Source: DAOUGC01 sp034429695 (GTDB taxonomy: Bacteria > Chloroflexota > Anaerolineae > Anaerolineales > Anaerolineaceae). From it: 17,695 nt of DNA. The position numbers and the translations under genes were made by a program. Under the pieces are notes generated by a model, which was given only the letters and a program-made list of their open reading frames with translations, did no database searches and was not told the DNA's origin. Positions within the stretch are counted from its first letter, which is position 1. Each line of letters begins with the position of its first letter. The DNA is taken from the NCBI GenBank assembly GCA_034429695.1, contig DAOUGC010000182.1, forward strand, positions 1 to 17,695, given 5' to 3'. Below, piece by piece: positions 7,317 through 14,815 of this stretch.

Positions 7317-8585
7317 ATGTATAAGAAGATTGCATTCCTGCTGCTCGCCGTATCCATGACCCTTGCGGCTTGCCAGCCGGTTGAAACCCCCGCCGCCACT
7401 CCAACCACTGCCCCCGCCGTGGACGAACCGGCTGCCGCCCCCACCACAGCAGGAGAGGTACAGGTTCCCGCCGCAGGTGACGACCTGATCACTGCCGTGA
7501 ACTGCCGTGAAGTTAATATCCTTGAACCCTATGCTGATTTTCCTCCCGTCACTGAAAACGACTGGATCCTGGGTTCTGATGATGCTGTTTTTACCATCAC
7601 TGAATACTCCGATTACCAGTGTCCGTACTGTGCCCCCTTCGCACCGGTGCTGGAACAAATGGTGGCTGAGAACCCCGACCAGTACCGCCTGGTCTACCGT
7701 CACTTCCCGTTGAGCTTTCACGCCAACGCAGTGATCGCCGCACAGGCTGCTGAAGCCGCCGGCAAGCAGGACAAGTTCTTTGAAATGTCCGCATTGATCT
7801 TCGCCAACCAGGCAGAATGGGCTGAGGTTTCACAGGAAGAGTTCGCCACCCTGGCCACCGGTTACGCCACCGAGCTTGGCCTGGATGTCGAGCAATTCAC
7901 TGCCGATTTTACCTCTGAGGAAACCAACAAAAAGGTCCTTGCCGACCAGGCTGTGGCGCAGGAAATCGGCATCCCTGGCACGCCCTTCCTCTTCATCAAC
8001 GGCATCCCCTATCAGGGTAACAACACACCTGAGGATATCGCCGCTTTTGTGGAGATACTCAGCACGTTAAAGAGCCTGGAACCCCGCCAGATGGGCTGCC
8101 CTGAACTGGCCATTGATACCACCCGAACCTACACTGCCACCATCACCACCGACAAAGGTGATATTGTGGTGGAACTGTACCCTGACAAGGCCCCCTTCAC
8201 GGTCAACAGCTTCATCGCACTGGCAAATTCCGGCTGGTACGACGGCGTTTCCTTCCACCGCGTACTGCCTGGTTTTGTCGCCCAAACCGGCGATCCTTCC
8301 GGCACCGGCATCGGCAACCCCGGCTATATGTATAACAACGAGATCAGCGACCTGCAATTTGACAAGCCGGGCATCCTGGCCATGGCAAACAGCGGTCCTG
8401 AAAATAACGGCAGCCAGTTTTTCATCACCCTCGATGCCCAGCCGCAACTCAACGACGCGTATACCATTTTTGGTCAGGTGATCTCCGGCATGGACGTGGT
8501 GGAAAGCCTGACCCCGCGCGATCCCACCCAGCAGGGCGAGCTTCCGGAGGGGGACAAGGTTCTGTCCATCACGATCGCCGAATAA
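7317..8585 (+). CDS. DsbA-like/cyclophilin fusion lipoprotein (CPYC)
   Basis: This 422-residue lipoprotein has signal peptide 1-18 and lipobox LAAC with Cys19 as the lipid anchor. An Ala/Pro/Thr-rich tether (20-55) follows, then a DsbA/DSBA-like thioredoxin fold at about 80-255 with active site CPYC (102-105), FHANAVIAAQAAEAAGKQ in the helical insert and the cis-Pro loop GIPGTPFLFING (218-229). A cyclophilin domain spans about 271-422 with FHR (313-315), QTGDPSGTG, MANSG and QFF (367-369). The DsbA part should make or shuffle disulfides; the cyclophilin should isomerise X-Pro bonds. The usual cyclophilin Trp is replaced (QLNDAY), which predicts poor cyclosporin binding. An extra Cys pair (C63, C261) brackets the DsbA domain and could form a structural disulfide. 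GAAAGG (7302-7307) lies 9 bases before the ATG. The product would act outside the membrane. A close paralogue follows directly. Confidence 0.92.
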   Translation: MYKKIAFLLLAVSMTLAACQPVETPAATPTTAPAVDEPAAAPTTAGEVQVPAAGDDLITAVNCREVNILEPYADFPPVTENDWILGSDDAVFTITEYSDYQCPYCAPFAPVLEQMVAENPDQYRLVYRHFPLSFHANAVIAAQAAEAAGKQDKFFEMSALIFANQAEWAEVSQEEFATLATGYATELGLDVEQFTADFTSEETNKKVLADQAVAQEIGIPGTPFLFINGIPYQGNNTPEDIAAFVEILSTLKSLEPRQMGCPELAIDTTRTYTATITTDKGDIVVELYPDKAPFTVNSFIALANSGWYDGVSFHRVLPGFVAQTGDPSGTGIGNPGYMYNNEISDLQFDKPGILAMANSGPENNGSQFFITLDAQPQLNDAYTIFGQVISGMDVVESLTPRDPTQQGELPEGDKVLSITIAE

Positions 8586-8609
8586 GCATCTTTTTACGAA
8601 CAAATTGCA

Positions 8610-8647
8610 GGGGCGGTCTGCCCGGCGTGGACCGCCCCTTGTGTTTT
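8610..8647 (+). terminator. Rho-independent terminator between the two fusion genes
   Basis: A perfect 9-bp GC-rich stem GGGGCGGTC / GACCGCCCC (8610-8618, 8630-8638) with an 11-base loop and TTGTGTTTT after it. It should uncouple much of the second fusion gene from the first. Confidence 0.85.
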
Positions 8648-8663
8648 CCCGCCGGGAAAATGT

Positions 8664-9875
8664 ATGCCAAGAAAAATATTAATCCTTACCCTGCTCGTCA
8701 TTACACTGGCCGCCTGTTCGCCCGCCAGCACCCTCGCATCCGCCCCCCCCCCTGTCACCCCCCCCAGCGCACCGCCGCCTGCTTATTGCAGCGTGGCTTC
8801 GCAGGATGACCCCGCGGGACAGGCGGGCATGTTCCCGCCACCCGATATTAAAGACTGGTCAGAGGGTCCTGATGACGCCGCAGCCACCCTCATCGTGTAT
8901 AACGCATTCCAGTGTGAATACTGCGCCGGGGTGGATGACGTGATCAGCCGCCTGCACGCCGCCTTTCCTGATGATCTGCGCCTGGTGTTTCGCCATTATC
9001 CCCTGCCAGACATGGACAAATCGGTCATGGCCGCCCGCGCCGCTGAGGCAGCCGGATTACAGGGTCAGTTCTTTGCCATGAAGAACACCCTTTACCGCGC
9101 CCAGCCCGAATGGTCTTCATTAACCCCTGAAGAGTTTGCCGCCTGGCTGGTTGATCACGCTGCCGGTCTCGGGCTGGACCCTCAACGCTTCGAGCAGGAT
9201 CTGCAATCCGGGGCCACGCTGGAAGCCGTGCGCGCTTCAGCCGACGCCGCCGCCGCACTGGGTGTACCTGGTGTGCCTTTCATCCTCATCAACGGCAGCA
9301 TCTACCAGGGTCCGCGCGATTATCAAGCCATGGAAACGGTTGTGCGCCTGACCATGTTGGGCACACGCCAGTTTGACGACTGTCCCCCCCAGGTGATTGA
9401 CCCGCAAAAGACGTATCTTGCCACCTTGAAGACTGAAAAAGGTGATATTGTCATCGAGCTTTACCCGCACATTGCCCCCTTTGCCGCCAACAGCTTTGTC
9501 CACCTGGCGCAGCAGGGCTTCTATGACGGCGTCAGCTTTCACCGTGTGCTTCCAGACTTCATCGCCCAAACCGGCGACCCCTCCGGTACCGGGTTGGGCA
9601 ACGCCGGGTACATCTTTACCGACGAAATTAACCCCAATATCAGTTTTGACCAACCCGGCCGGGTGGCAATGGCGTCTGTCGCCCCAGACACCAACGGCTC
9701 GCAATTCTTCATCACCCACAGGTCACTGCCGGAACTGAACGGAAAATACACCATCTTTGGACAGGTGGTGGCCGGCCTGGACGTACTGGCCGCCCTGACC
9801 CCGCGCGACCCTTCCCAGGGGGCGGGACTGCCAGAGGGGGACAAAATCATGCAGGTTGTTATAGAGGAGCGGTAA
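8664..9875 (+). CDS. Second DsbA-like/cyclophilin fusion lipoprotein (CEYC)
   Basis: This is a 403-residue paralogue of the preceding gene with the same layout: signal peptide, lipobox LAAC with Cys18, a Pro-rich tether (to about 40), a DsbA-like domain with CEYC (84-87), cis-Pro loop GVPGVPFILING (200-211), and a cyclophilin at about 251-403 with FHR (292-294), QTGDPSGTG and QFF (347-349). The CxxC dipeptide is Glu-Tyr instead of Pro-Tyr, which usually alters redox potential, so the pair may have split roles such as oxidase and isomerase (inference). The bracketing Cys pair is kept (C42, C240), again 198 residues apart. The start at 8664 gives the signal peptide; the ribosome site is poor. 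A competing ATG at 8660 is in another frame. The stop overlaps the start of the PrsW-like gene, so expression is probably coupled. Confidence 0.92.
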   Translation: MPRKILILTLLVITLAACSPASTLASAPPPVTPPSAPPPAYCSVASQDDPAGQAGMFPPPDIKDWSEGPDDAAATLIVYNAFQCEYCAGVDDVISRLHAAFPDDLRLVFRHYPLPDMDKSVMAARAAEAAGLQGQFFAMKNTLYRAQPEWSSLTPEEFAAWLVDHAAGLGLDPQRFEQDLQSGATLEAVRASADAAAALGVPGVPFILINGSIYQGPRDYQAMETVVRLTMLGTRQFDDCPPQVIDPQKTYLATLKTEKGDIVIELYPHIAPFAANSFVHLAQQGFYDGVSFHRVLPDFIAQTGDPSGTGLGNAGYIFTDEINPNISFDQPGRVAMASVAPDTNGSQFFITHRSLPELNGKYTIFGQVVAGLDVLAALTPRDPSQGAGLPEGDKIMQVVIEER

Positions 9876-11125
9876 TGCAAACCCAAAAGCGTACTCACAT
9901 TCCATCCATCATTGTGATCCTGGTGGCAGGCATTGGCTTGCTGACCACCCTGTTAACCCTGGGCGGCGCGCTGCTTGCCGGTGCACTTGCCCTGGTGCAA
10001 TCCGGCGATTTCTCCCAGGTGCAAATGTTCCACAACGGCTTCTGGATCTCGTTGTTAATGAGCGTGCTGCTGGGGCTGGTGCTGGCCTCTGCCATCCTGC
10101 GCGTGTCCGGAAAAAGCCTGCGCCTGTTGCCATCCGTCCCGCGTTTTAACCTGGCGTGGGTGCTGCTGGCGCTGTGGCTGCCGCTGTTGGTTGCCGGTCA
10201 TTTCGTCTCGCGCAATGCAGATCTGGCCTGGATCATCCTGCCGCCGTTGCAGGTTGCCATTGTCGCCATCCCGCTGTTCTGGGTACTGGAGTTTGCCCGC
10301 CGAAAGCTCAACACCAACACCCCCGACCGTGAATGGGGTCTGTTTGGCATCGGCATTTCCTTCACCCCAACCTTTGTGATCATCCTTGAGTTTATCGTGC
10401 TGGGGCTTATTTTTCTGCTGGCAGTCATCTACCTTGCCGCACGGCCCGACCTTGCCAATGAATTGCAGCGCCTGTCCATGCGCGTGATCAATTCTGGCGG
10501 CGACCCTGATGTGGTCCTGCGGGCGCTGCGGCCCATCCTGCAAAATCCGCTGGTGATCTTCGGTGCACTCAGCATCATGGGCCTGATTATTCCCATGCTG
10601 GAAGAATTGTTTAAACCCATCGCCATGTGGGGACTGGTAGGCCGTAACATCACCCCGGCCCAGGGCTTCAGTGCGGGTCTCATCTCTGGCTTTGCCTTTG
10701 CCCTCACCGAAAGTCTTGGGTTTGCACTCACTCCGCTGGGTGATGCCTGGTCCTCCACCATGGTTGGGCGTTTTGGTACGGGCATATTGCATATCACCTG
10801 TTCAGGGCTGGTGGGCTGGGGACTGGCAGTGGCATGGTCGCGCAGGCAGTATTTCAAGCTGGCACTGGCTTACTTGCTGGCAGTCAGCCTGCATTGCGTA
10901 TGGAACGTCTTCAGTCTGTTGATGGGTCTCGGACCTGAAGTTCTGGTGGGGTCCGCCGCAGATGAGCTGTCATTGGTGGCACGCCTCAGCAGCATCGCCC
11001 CGTTTGCCCTGGCGGTTCTGGCTGCCGGCATGCTGGCAATCCTGTTCGTCAGCAACCGCACGTTACGCAAAGAACAGCCCCAAACTGCTCCGGTGGCTGT
11101 GGCAGTTTTTCCGGCGGAAAATTGA
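9875..11125 (+). CDS. PrsW-like intramembrane metalloprotease
   Basis: A 416-residue polytopic membrane protein with about eight hydrophobic segments. The C-terminal half has the PrsW-type motif set: EELFK (243-247), FALTES with E279, HITCSG with H306, and HCVWN (340-344), whose Glu and His residues would bind zinc. PrsW in Bacillus cleaves an anti-sigma factor in the membrane; here the substrate is unknown and no anti-sigma or sigma gene is in the window. The start codon shares its A with the TAA of the second fusion gene (TAATG), with GAGGAG just upstream, which indicates translational coupling. The N-terminal 150 residues carry extra membrane segments beyond the core. It could instead be one of the looser PrsW/CPBP relatives without protease activity, but all the key residues seem present. 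Confidence 0.85.
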   Translation: MQTQKRTHIPSIIVILVAGIGLLTTLLTLGGALLAGALALVQSGDFSQVQMFHNGFWISLLMSVLLGLVLASAILRVSGKSLRLLPSVPRFNLAWVLLALWLPLLVAGHFVSRNADLAWIILPPLQVAIVAIPLFWVLEFARRKLNTNTPDREWGLFGIGISFTPTFVIILEFIVLGLIFLLAVIYLAARPDLANELQRLSMRVINSGGDPDVVLRALRPILQNPLVIFGALSIMGLIIPMLEELFKPIAMWGLVGRNITPAQGFSAGLISGFAFALTESLGFALTPLGDAWSSTMVGRFGTGILHITCSGLVGWGLAVAWSRRQYFKLALAYLLAVSLHCVWNVFSLLMGLGPEVLVGSAADELSLVARLSSIAPFALAVLAAGMLAILFVSNRTLRKEQPQTAPVAVAVFPAEN

Positions 11126-11149
11126 TTACCCCCAGCCTCCACAATCACT

Positions 11150-11158
11150 TGTTATAAT
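11150..11158 (+). promoter_or_regulatory. Extended -10 promoter for the dedA-plsC pair
   Basis: TG-T-TATAAT (11150-11158) is a perfect extended -10 element about 40 bases before the DedA start. No good -35 is seen, which extended -10 promoters can lack. Confidence 0.6.
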
Positions 11159-11199
11159 GGACAAGTTATAAATCAAACGCACAATCAGGAGACCCATTA

Positions 11200-11880
11200 A
11201 TGGATTTCATCGACTTAATCAAGCTGGCCATCGACTTTTTACTGCACATGGATAAATATCTACCCATGATCATCGAGTGGGCCGGCATCTGGACTTACCT
11301 CATTTTGTTCTTTGTGATCTTTATGGAAACCGGTTTTGTGGTAACGCCTTTCCTGCCAGGCGATTCATTGTTGTTCGCCGCGGGCGCAGTGGCGGCTTCA
11401 GTTGGACATATTCTCGATATCAAACTGCTTTTCGTACTGCTGGCTGTGGCTGCCATCCTGGGCGATACGGTCAATTACTGGATCGGCCATTATGTGGGAC
11501 CCAGGGTGTTCAGCGGCAACGTGCGCTGGCTGAAAAAGGAATATCTCGACCGCACGCAGGCCTTCTACGAAAAACACGGCGGAAAAACCATTCTGCTGGC
11601 TCGTTTTGTACCCATCATTCGCACCTTTGCCCCGTTTGTGGCTGGTGTTGGCCGCATGCGTTATGGCTACTTCATCACTTATAATCTGGTCGGCGGCATC
11701 CTGTGGACGGGCATTTTTCTCTTCGCCGGATTTTTCTTTGGCAATCTCGAATTTGTCGAGAAAAATTTCTCACTGGTGGTCATCGCCATCATTCTGATCT
11801 CCCTCGTGCCCGCCATTGTGGAATACATCAAGGCCCGCCGCGAAAGCCGCCAGCAGCCGCCCCTGCCCGAAGTCAAATAG
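11200..11880 (+). CDS. DedA-family membrane protein
   Basis: A 226-residue inner-membrane protein. It has the DedA hallmarks: an N-terminal re-entrant segment with ETGFVVTPFLPGDSLLF (43-59), GDTVNYWIG (88-96), and the second conserved block RFVPIIRTFAPFVAGVGRM (135-153) with its essential arginines, then two C-terminal membrane helices. DedA proteins are linked to flipping or recycling of lipid carriers (undecaprenyl phosphate, phosphatidylethanolamine) and to membrane-potential balance; the substrate here is not known. AGGAG lies 8 bases before the ATG. It has its own promoter and is followed after 35 bases by plsC, a sensible lipid-related partner. Confidence 0.93.
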   Translation: MDFIDLIKLAIDFLLHMDKYLPMIIEWAGIWTYLILFFVIFMETGFVVTPFLPGDSLLFAAGAVAASVGHILDIKLLFVLLAVAAILGDTVNYWIGHYVGPRVFSGNVRWLKKEYLDRTQAFYEKHGGKTILLARFVPIIRTFAPFVAGVGRMRYGYFITYNLVGGILWTGIFLFAGFFFGNLEFVEKNFSLVVIAIILISLVPAIVEYIKARRESRQQPPLPEVK

Positions 11881-11915
11881 CCTTTTCATAACGTAGAGAA
11901 AGCGCAGGTACATCC

Positions 11916-12611
11916 ATGAAAAGGGAAACGCTACAACGCATCATCCGCTGGTTGATGGCACGCCTGGCTCGCCTGACTTTTATTGGTATGGAATACTTAC
12001 CCAAAGAGGGCGGCGTCATCATCGCCACCAATCATCTCAGCCGCATAGACATCCCCGTGCTGTTCATGATCCCCACCCGGCCTGACATTACCGCACTCGT
12101 CACCGACAAATACAAGGCTTATCCGATCATTCGCTGGTTTACCACCACAGCGCACGGCATCTGGATCGACCGCACCAAGGCCGACTTTACCGCCTTCCGC
12201 GTCGCCATTGATGCGTTGAAGGAAGGCAAGGCGCTTGGCATCTCCCCCGAGGGCACCCGCTCAACCACAGGCGGGCTGATCCCGGGTAAACAGGGCACGG
12301 TGCTGCTGGCTTTAAAGTCCAAAATGCCGATTGTGCCGGTGGGGCTGGTGGGAACGGCTGAAATGCTGCCAACCCTGGCAAAACTGCGCAAACCCGAGAT
12401 GATCGCCCGCTTTGGTCCCATGTTCACCCTGCCAGAGCTGGAACGTGAGGATCGCGAAGGACAGTTGCAGCGCATGACCGATGAAGTCATGTGCCGCATC
12501 GCAGCCGTGCTGCCTGAAAACCTGCGCGGCGTCTACGCCGACCACCCTCGCCTGACGGAATTGCTGGCTGAGCAGGCCAACCTGCAACCATCCTCGGTGG
12601 TGCTCAATTAA
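11916..12611 (+). CDS. plsC: 1-acyl-sn-glycerol-3-phosphate acyltransferase (PlsC family)
   Basis: This 231-residue acyltransferase adds the second acyl chain to lysophosphatidic acid in phospholipid synthesis, at the cytoplasmic face of the membrane. The four family motifs are in order: NHLSRID (39-45, catalytic HX4D with H40 and D45), GIWIDRTKAD (81-90), EGTRS (112-116) and PIVPVGLVG (138-146). Length is typical. A short AGGT ribosome site lies 6 bases upstream. It probably shares a transcript with dedA. The stop codon lies 3 bases from the stop of the convergent membrane protein, and a terminator for plsC is found inside that gene. Other PlsC-like enzymes acylate lyso-ornithine lipids, so the exact acceptor is not proved. 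Confidence 0.9.
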   Translation: MKRETLQRIIRWLMARLARLTFIGMEYLPKEGGVIIATNHLSRIDIPVLFMIPTRPDITALVTDKYKAYPIIRWFTTTAHGIWIDRTKADFTAFRVAIDALKEGKALGISPEGTRSTTGGLIPGKQGTVLLALKSKMPIVPVGLVGTAEMLPTLAKLRKPEMIARFGPMFTLPELEREDREGQLQRMTDEVMCRIAAVLPENLRGVYADHPRLTELLAEQANLQPSSVVLN

Positions 12612-12614
12612 GCC

Positions 12615-14705
12615 CTAGTTCTCCGAACAATTAAGTTCGGCTTCCATTTGATCCACCCATTCACCCCGCCCCTCTGGCGGGGTTTCTTCTTTCAGTAAGC
12701 CCCATAATTCACACAACACCGGAACCGTCTCAGGCGACACTTCCGCCACGGCACGGGTGTACTCAACAGCGGTATCCCACTCGCCCAGACGGGCATAAGC
12801 CTCAATAAATGGAGCCATTTCCACCCAGACCGCTGGTTGAAAGCCTGCATCACGAGCCTGTGAGTCCAGCTCTTTCACCTGCTGCCAATCCTGCATTTGC
12901 CGCGCCAGGTCGGCTTTTTGGAAGTAATAGCACCAACCGTGTTCAGGTTCGGCCCCAAAAATATGGCGCGGCAGGCTGCCCGGGGCATCATCTGCGGGCA
13001 GGCTGACTTTGGGGTCCACCACCGCCCACATGGGGGCATCCTGTTCATGGTAGGGCGGCTGATCGCGATAAACATCGTCAAGAACACGCAGACATCCAGC
13101 GCCCTCGGGCCAGCTCACCGCCAGCAGTTCAGCGGTGTTGCCCTTGAAATCCAGATGCCGTATGGAATAGTGGATCGGCAGCCCGGGTTCATTGGCCGGA
13201 TAAATTTCACTGCCCAGATGCCGGCTGGTGTTGATATACCACGTTTGAGGAGCAAACGGATCCTGCGGCATCCCGTAGATCAGGTTGAGTGCAAACCCGA
13301 TGGAATAATCCGCCACGGTTCCAAAGGGTATCTCTGATGCTGCCACGGCAACACCGGGCGGCAGATCGGGCGCGCGCCACACCAGTTGCCAGTAATAATA
13401 TCGCTGCTCCGACCACTCCAGTGCGTAGCGGTAGGAGTTCTGTATCTGGAAAACCAGCGAGAGATTGAGAAAGACCGCCAACAACGCATTGCGGCGGCGT
13501 GGTGAATACGCCACCCAGTCAGCGAGGCCCACCACCAGCATCACCGCCCCCATCATGGGCGCCAGTGTGAACCGGTCCGACCATTTGCCGACGATAATCT
13601 GCCGGTCAGTAAGCAGCACCGGCAGCATGCCCAGCACAAAAGCCAGCAGCCCCAGCAGCAGGAAACGGGTTTCAAAAACCTCGCGCGGGGGGGTATCCTC
13701 CACCGGCTGGGGTTGCCTGCCCACCGCACGGTTTTGATACAACCCCACCAGTACGGCAACCACAATACCAACCAGCCATGCCAGGGCATAAATACGGGTG
13801 GTCAGATTGATGGTTTTGGGATCGAGCGGCCGCACCCACACGAACAAACCGGCGTGGAAGAAATCCTGCAAGCCTTTCTGCATCAATGTCGTCAGCGAAG
13901 CCACCGGTTGCCGCAGAATTTCACCCAGCATGTAGGGGTCGTTGCTATCCTCCCCCGGAGCCATGTTGGGGAACAACACCAGCCGGTAAAAAGTGAACCC
14001 CACCAGCACTGCCGCATAAGGCGCCCAGTGAGTCAATATCTGAGGAACCTGCCCCCACCCACGGCGTTCCGGTTGCCCCTGCCCATTCCAGGTTTTTGCC
14101 AGGGTATAGGCAATAATCAACGGGCGCAGCAGCTCCAATCCGGCATAATATTCCATGCTCATCAATTGCACCAGCGCCAGTCCAGCCCCTGCCAGGGTGA
14201 ATGGCAGACGCAGGTTGCGATCCTGCACCGCATGGATCATCAACAACACGGAAACAGCAAACAACCCAAAGGTCAAAAAATGCTGACTGTACGCCACCGA
14301 GATGGCCTGCTGGGAAAAACCAGGATAAACCACCAGTAATATCGCCACCCAGCGCAACATGCGTTCGCGTGAGGGCCACATTGCCGCCAGCGCAGCATAT
14401 ACTGCCAGTGCACCACCTAGGCGCAAACCGATCGCGAACAACTGCCACAGCAACGGATTTTGCCCCAGAAACGGTACGCTGAGTAGATAGATCCACACTG
14501 AAAACGGCCGATCAGACAGATAGTAGTTCCAGTAAACCTGCGGATCGTGATAATGCGCCAGGTAGACCACCTGCCAGTCGTCCCAATAAAAGCCGGGGGC
14601 CAGCACCTGAAACATGTACGCAGCCAGTGTCACCCCCAGCAGAACCAGTGGAAAGGCAGCCGGGCGGTCCAACCAGCCGCGCAGTATTGGCAACCATCGT
14701 TTCAT
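12615..14705 (-). CDS. Large GT-C-like polytopic membrane protein with TPR-like tail
   Basis: A 696-residue protein with roughly ten membrane helices in the first 450 residues and a soluble C-terminal part. Near the N-terminus, after the first helix, it has FYWDDWQ (39-45) and later SDRPFS (64-69). An acidic pair in the first outer loop is typical of GT-C glycosyltransferases, which move sugars from lipid carriers. The last ~110 residues look like helical TPR-type repeats (ADLARQMQDWQQVKELDSQA; EAYARLGEWDTAVEY). It may build or decorate cell-surface glycans, but I cannot assign a donor or acceptor and it could be annotated as hypothetical. The ATG at 14705 is chosen because a hydrophobic segment follows at once; the longer frame to 14876 would overlap the divergent aldo/keto reductase gene and its promoter. 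GATGAG precedes the start. Confidence 0.7.
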   Translation of the reverse strand: MKRWLPILRGWLDRPAAFPLVLLGVTLAAYMFQVLAPGFYWDDWQVVYLAHYHDPQVYWNYYLSDRPFSVWIYLLSVPFLGQNPLLWQLFAIGLRLGGALAVYAALAAMWPSRERMLRWVAILLVVYPGFSQQAISVAYSQHFLTFGLFAVSVLLMIHAVQDRNLRLPFTLAGAGLALVQLMSMEYYAGLELLRPLIIAYTLAKTWNGQGQPERRGWGQVPQILTHWAPYAAVLVGFTFYRLVLFPNMAPGEDSNDPYMLGEILRQPVASLTTLMQKGLQDFFHAGLFVWVRPLDPKTINLTTRIYALAWLVGIVVAVLVGLYQNRAVGRQPQPVEDTPPREVFETRFLLLGLLAFVLGMLPVLLTDRQIIVGKWSDRFTLAPMMGAVMLVVGLADWVAYSPRRRNALLAVFLNLSLVFQIQNSYRYALEWSEQRYYYWQLVWRAPDLPPGVAVAASEIPFGTVADYSIGFALNLIYGMPQDPFAPQTWYINTSRHLGSEIYPANEPGLPIHYSIRHLDFKGNTAELLAVSWPEGAGCLRVLDDVYRDQPPYHEQDAPMWAVVDPKVSLPADDAPGSLPRHIFGAEPEHGWCYYFQKADLARQMQDWQQVKELDSQARDAGFQPAVWVEMAPFIEAYARLGEWDTAVEYTRAVAEVSPETVPVLCELWGLLKEETPPEGRGEWVDQMEAELNCSEN
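12664..12692 (+). terminator. plsC terminator inside the convergent gene
   Basis: CCCCGCC (12664-12670), loop CCTCT, GGCGGGG (12676-12682), then TTTCTTCTTT. The adjacent A and T extend the stem to 8 bp. It sits about 50 bases past the plsC stop and lies within codons of the facing membrane-protein gene. The other strand has no T-run at its 3' side, so it acts on plus-strand transcripts. Confidence 0.75.
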
Positions 14706-14731
14706 CTCATCGTTGTCCCATCCCCCCGATT

Positions 14732-14760
14732 TTGTTTGAAGCGGCAAATTGCGATAAAAT
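14732..14760 (+). promoter_or_regulatory. Promoter for the aldo/keto reductase operon
   Basis: TTGTTT (14732-14737), 17 bases, TAAAAT (14755-14760), about 55 bases before the ATG, in the divergent gap with the GT-C-like gene. Confidence 0.5.
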
Positions 14761-14815
14761 GATAACACAAAACAGACATTGTTTATCGAGTAAGGTGATA
14801 CAGGGAGGCAGGAGC

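Noticed and set aside
10055..10792. A 245-codon minus-strand frame antisense to the PrsW-like gene
   Set aside because: Gln/His/Asp-rich low-complexity shadow typical of the reverse strand of a hydrophobic coding sequence.
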